From: Papio anubis
Lineage: Eukaryota > Chordata > Mammalia > Primates > Cercopithecidae
Length of the DNA: 64,000 bases
Assembly (NCBI RefSeq): GCF_008728515.1
Contig: NC_044976.1
Location: 212,599,467 to 212,663,466 of the forward strand
Direction: 5' to 3'
How positions within the stretch are numbered: the stretch's first letter is position 1; every line of letters starts with the position of its first letter. The translations under genes were made by a program, and so were the position numbers. The notes below the pieces were generated by a model. That model was given only the letters and a program-made list of their open reading frames with translations. It searched no databases and was not told the DNA's origin. Positions 61,456-64,000 of this stretch are shown in pieces.

Positions 61456-64000
61456 CTGAAAGAAATTTTTTAAGTTAATAAATACAAGAAAATACTAGAA
61501 TAAATACCAATCACATTTTGGCTAGATACTAGCATTAACAGAACAGTAAATATACAGAAATATCAAAGTTAACGTGGATTAAATGATATTAAAATAGTGC
61601 CACTATACAACAAAAATTTGTAGCATCACTCCCCAAAGAGGAAAGCATTGAATTTGAAAGATATTCTTTTCTACTAAATTCACATGTTCTACTATTGAGA
61701 ATTTACATCAGCTGACTTTGTTGAATGTATTAATTTTTTAAAATTTAAAACAGCTATAGAGAAATCATGTGAATTATAATTTTAAAATGTTTTATATATC
61801 TTATTGTAAAAAAATTTACCTTGTAGGATTTTCTTCTTTCAAAACTAAAAATGAGCATAAACTATATAAAGAGTCCAAAGACTTAGAGGAAAAGGGACAC
61901 ACTATGATATGTTTCAGAGCAGAATTATCTTCACTTAAAATATGGGTTCTAAAGCTGGAATTCACGGGACAGCTCTAAGAGGGAAAGGGACTGGAAGTCA
62001 AAAAAAAAGTATTTTAATGGCAAACTGTGGTTTTTGAAAATTGCTTTTAAGTTTCTTTTAAAGTTTTCTCTGTCTTTCTCTAAGCTCTGGTGCAGATGGA
62101 AGCACCCGAAAGAAGAACTATAAGCCTGTGGAAGCTGGTATTGAAAGGAAATATCATTATAGTCACAGAAGAAACAGTCTGTGAGCCAATGAATTGGAAC
62201 TTGATCACCGTGTATTACGGGGTTACTGTGTGAACCCTGGTATACTAAAAGCAAAGGGAGTATCAAAAATGGGGAACAGACATGACTTCCAGTTTCTGGT
62301 TCAACATGCAAAGAATTTGAAGTCATCACTCCCATCTTCCTAATAAGAAAAATGTTGAACAAACTGAAAACCAAAAACTCATCTTAACTTTTATCAGAGA
62401 CTTGAGGTCACAAGGCAAACGATCACCCTGAAAAGTAGAGACAAGCAAATACAGAGAGAATCACAGCTTGCCAGGAGCAGAAGCCACCGTGAGACACAGC
62501 ACCCAGTAGGCCACCTTAAAGGTGAAGTGATTAATTGCTGAAGACTTGAGGGTGGACCAACTTGAGATTTTAAAAAACTCCTGCATTAAATCTAAAAATT
62601 ACTTAAAATTCATTTTTGCCTTGTTTTAAATTTTTTTTTCTTCTGGTTAAGCTAATGAAATACTAAATTCAGTTCTTAAGTTGGTAAGAAGCAACATAGC
62701 ACCACTCAGCAAAATAATTTCACCACATTGTCGATTTATCAAGTTGATCTAGTCTAAGGATAAAACCTCCAAATGTTGTAAGAGAAGTGAGATTTCAAGT
62801 ACATGTAGGCTCTCAATAAATACTTAATGGATCCTCATAAATAATCTGTCTCTGAGGAAAAGAGTACACAGAAAAAGGGCAGAAATCCTTTGGACAATGG
62901 ACTGAAATTCAAAGAAAAAAATTAAATTAGAGTTGAGAAAAGGTAAATTCCAAAGTAAAGAGAAACGTTACTATTAGATACAAGAATAAAGGAGTCGAAC
63001 GGCTGCTCATGGAGCCAGAGAATGGTGGCTTTCAAAGGAGTGTGATAAACACAGATCAGGGATATTGAGAAAAAATGATTTGGGGAGGAAGTAATTTAGG
63101 ACAGGCTGCTTCGCTACGTCTACAACTTGTTTGAAATCTGGAATATCCTTAATCTACAGTGTACCCTGCCCTCCAGCTGCTTATGGTGAACACTGACAGT
63201 ACATAAACACCTACAGCAAGAGATAGAGCACTCTTACGACAAGAGAACAACAGAGTCCACTGAGTCGAGTGAGACGCCATTACAACTCCGGGGATTAGGG
63301 AGTGAGGAGTGGGCCTGTTATGTGGGATCCCAAGAATACATCGTTTGTTTGTTTAATAAAGACAGTAACAACTTTTCAAGAAGAGTAGTCAGGAACTCAA
63401 GGCAAAGAAGATCAGTTTAGTATTCACAGAATAAGACAATCCCATTTGTGTAACTATTTTTTAAACTAAGCAGCCAATGAAAAAAAAAATCCTATGTTTT
63501 TAGTTATCATGAAATGTATATAAAGTATCAATGTGTTTCAGCACCCACCACAGGAATTAAGCAGAAGACCAAGATTACAGAACATAATATGTAGTGACTG
63601 GGTCAAGGAAAACTGAGGGAACAGGAAGAGTATGTAATGGATATCTAACCACTTAAGCATTAATCTGTTTTCATTTCTACATAATCAAATTCACATTTCC
63701 TCTAAACTAAGCTGAACCAGAAGGTGCATGACAACTTGATGTTCACAACCCATTTGGATATTTCAATGAAAATTTAATAAAAATCCCTCAGAAATATGTA
63801 ATTTAAATCCTAACAAAGACTGCTAACTTCATCACGTTTCTGATACTAATGGGAAAATCTTAGCTGATCTGAGCGTAAAACTGCAAAGACAGACAATTTT
63901 GACCAGGCCTTTTTTCCTGTTAAACTTCTGGCAAGAATGAAAGACTCTAGTCCCTGTCCTTTTATAGCAGGGGTGTCCAATCTTTTGGGTTCCCTGGGCC
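61456..64000 (-). other. CEP170: CEP170 intron upstream of exon 61366-61455 (partial)
   Basis: No coding exon is visible. The region is AT-rich. From 63968 the sequence CAGGGGTGTCCAATC looks like the terminus of a hAT-type repeat that continues past the window. A 141-codon open frame on the minus strand (61949-62374) has no family I recognise and probably comes from an old repeat. Confidence 0.75.
63968..64000. mobile_element. Possible hAT-type repeat terminus at the window edge
   Basis: CAGGGGTGTCCAATCTTTTG, then CCCTGGGCC, begins a common interspersed repeat that continues beyond the window. I cannot name the family with certainty. Confidence 0.45.

Noticed and set aside
1..64000. A processed CEP170 pseudogene
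   Set aside because: All ten exons are separated by introns with working splice sites and an intact frame.
1..64000. CRISPR array, tRNA, rRNA, bacterial or phage system
   Set aside because: No regularly spaced repeats of that kind, no tRNA-like folds noticed, and the content is plainly primate.

Overview
The window is intronic and exonic DNA of a primate, read on the strand opposite to one large gene. Ten coding exons on the minus strand join without gap or frame break into about 1,250 residues of CEP170, the centrosomal forkhead-associated (FHA) protein of subdistal appendages. Residue numbers below assume that the first coding exon, outside the window, adds 35 residues as I remember the human protein. 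On that numbering the window holds roughly residues 36-1288 of about 1,584. Real introns and splice sites show this is the parental locus, not a processed copy. Alu elements throughout mark a primate. Several Alus carry the changes I associate with Old World monkey AluY (head 'CTCAAGCCTGTAATCCC', tail 'GATCCGGCCACTGCACTCC'), so a macaque/baboon-like genome is more likely than human.

Layout in gene order, from high to low coordinate. 64000-61456 is upstream intron. Exon 61366-61455 holds the middle of the FHA domain. A 9.2 kb intron rich in Alus follows, then exon 52094-52172, which ends the FHA core. Next comes a 10.9 kb intron that looks like a U12-type AT-AC intron, packed with L1, L2, Alu and other repeats. 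Exon 41126-41184 is only 59 nt, and a 96-bp intron separates it from exon 40867-41029. Exons 39421-39555, 31187-31663 and 26228-26871 lie in a 19.5 kb zone with no recognisable Alu. A 13 kb Alu-dense intron leads to exon 13016-13165, then exon 9603-9729, then the 1,833-nt exon 4269-6101. The coding sequence continues below position 1.

The exons give one protein: an N-terminal phosphopeptide-binding FHA domain, then a long, probably disordered, Ser/Thr- and charge-rich region. The microtubule-, centrosome- and kinesin-13-binding C-terminal part lies mostly outside the window. No second protein-coding gene, tRNA, rRNA or CRISPR was found. Nearly all other open frames are shadows of Alu, L1 or L2 sequence.

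The points most worth a second look are the AT-AC U12 intron, a weak 5' splice site followed by about 100 nt of pyrimidine tract, inverted Alus around an in-frame 150-nt exon, a nearly perfect MADE1 hairpin of the kind that gives miR-548 precursors, a recurring F/Y-T-I-E/Q motif in four exons, recent-looking tandem duplications, and two GC-richer islands that I cannot explain.
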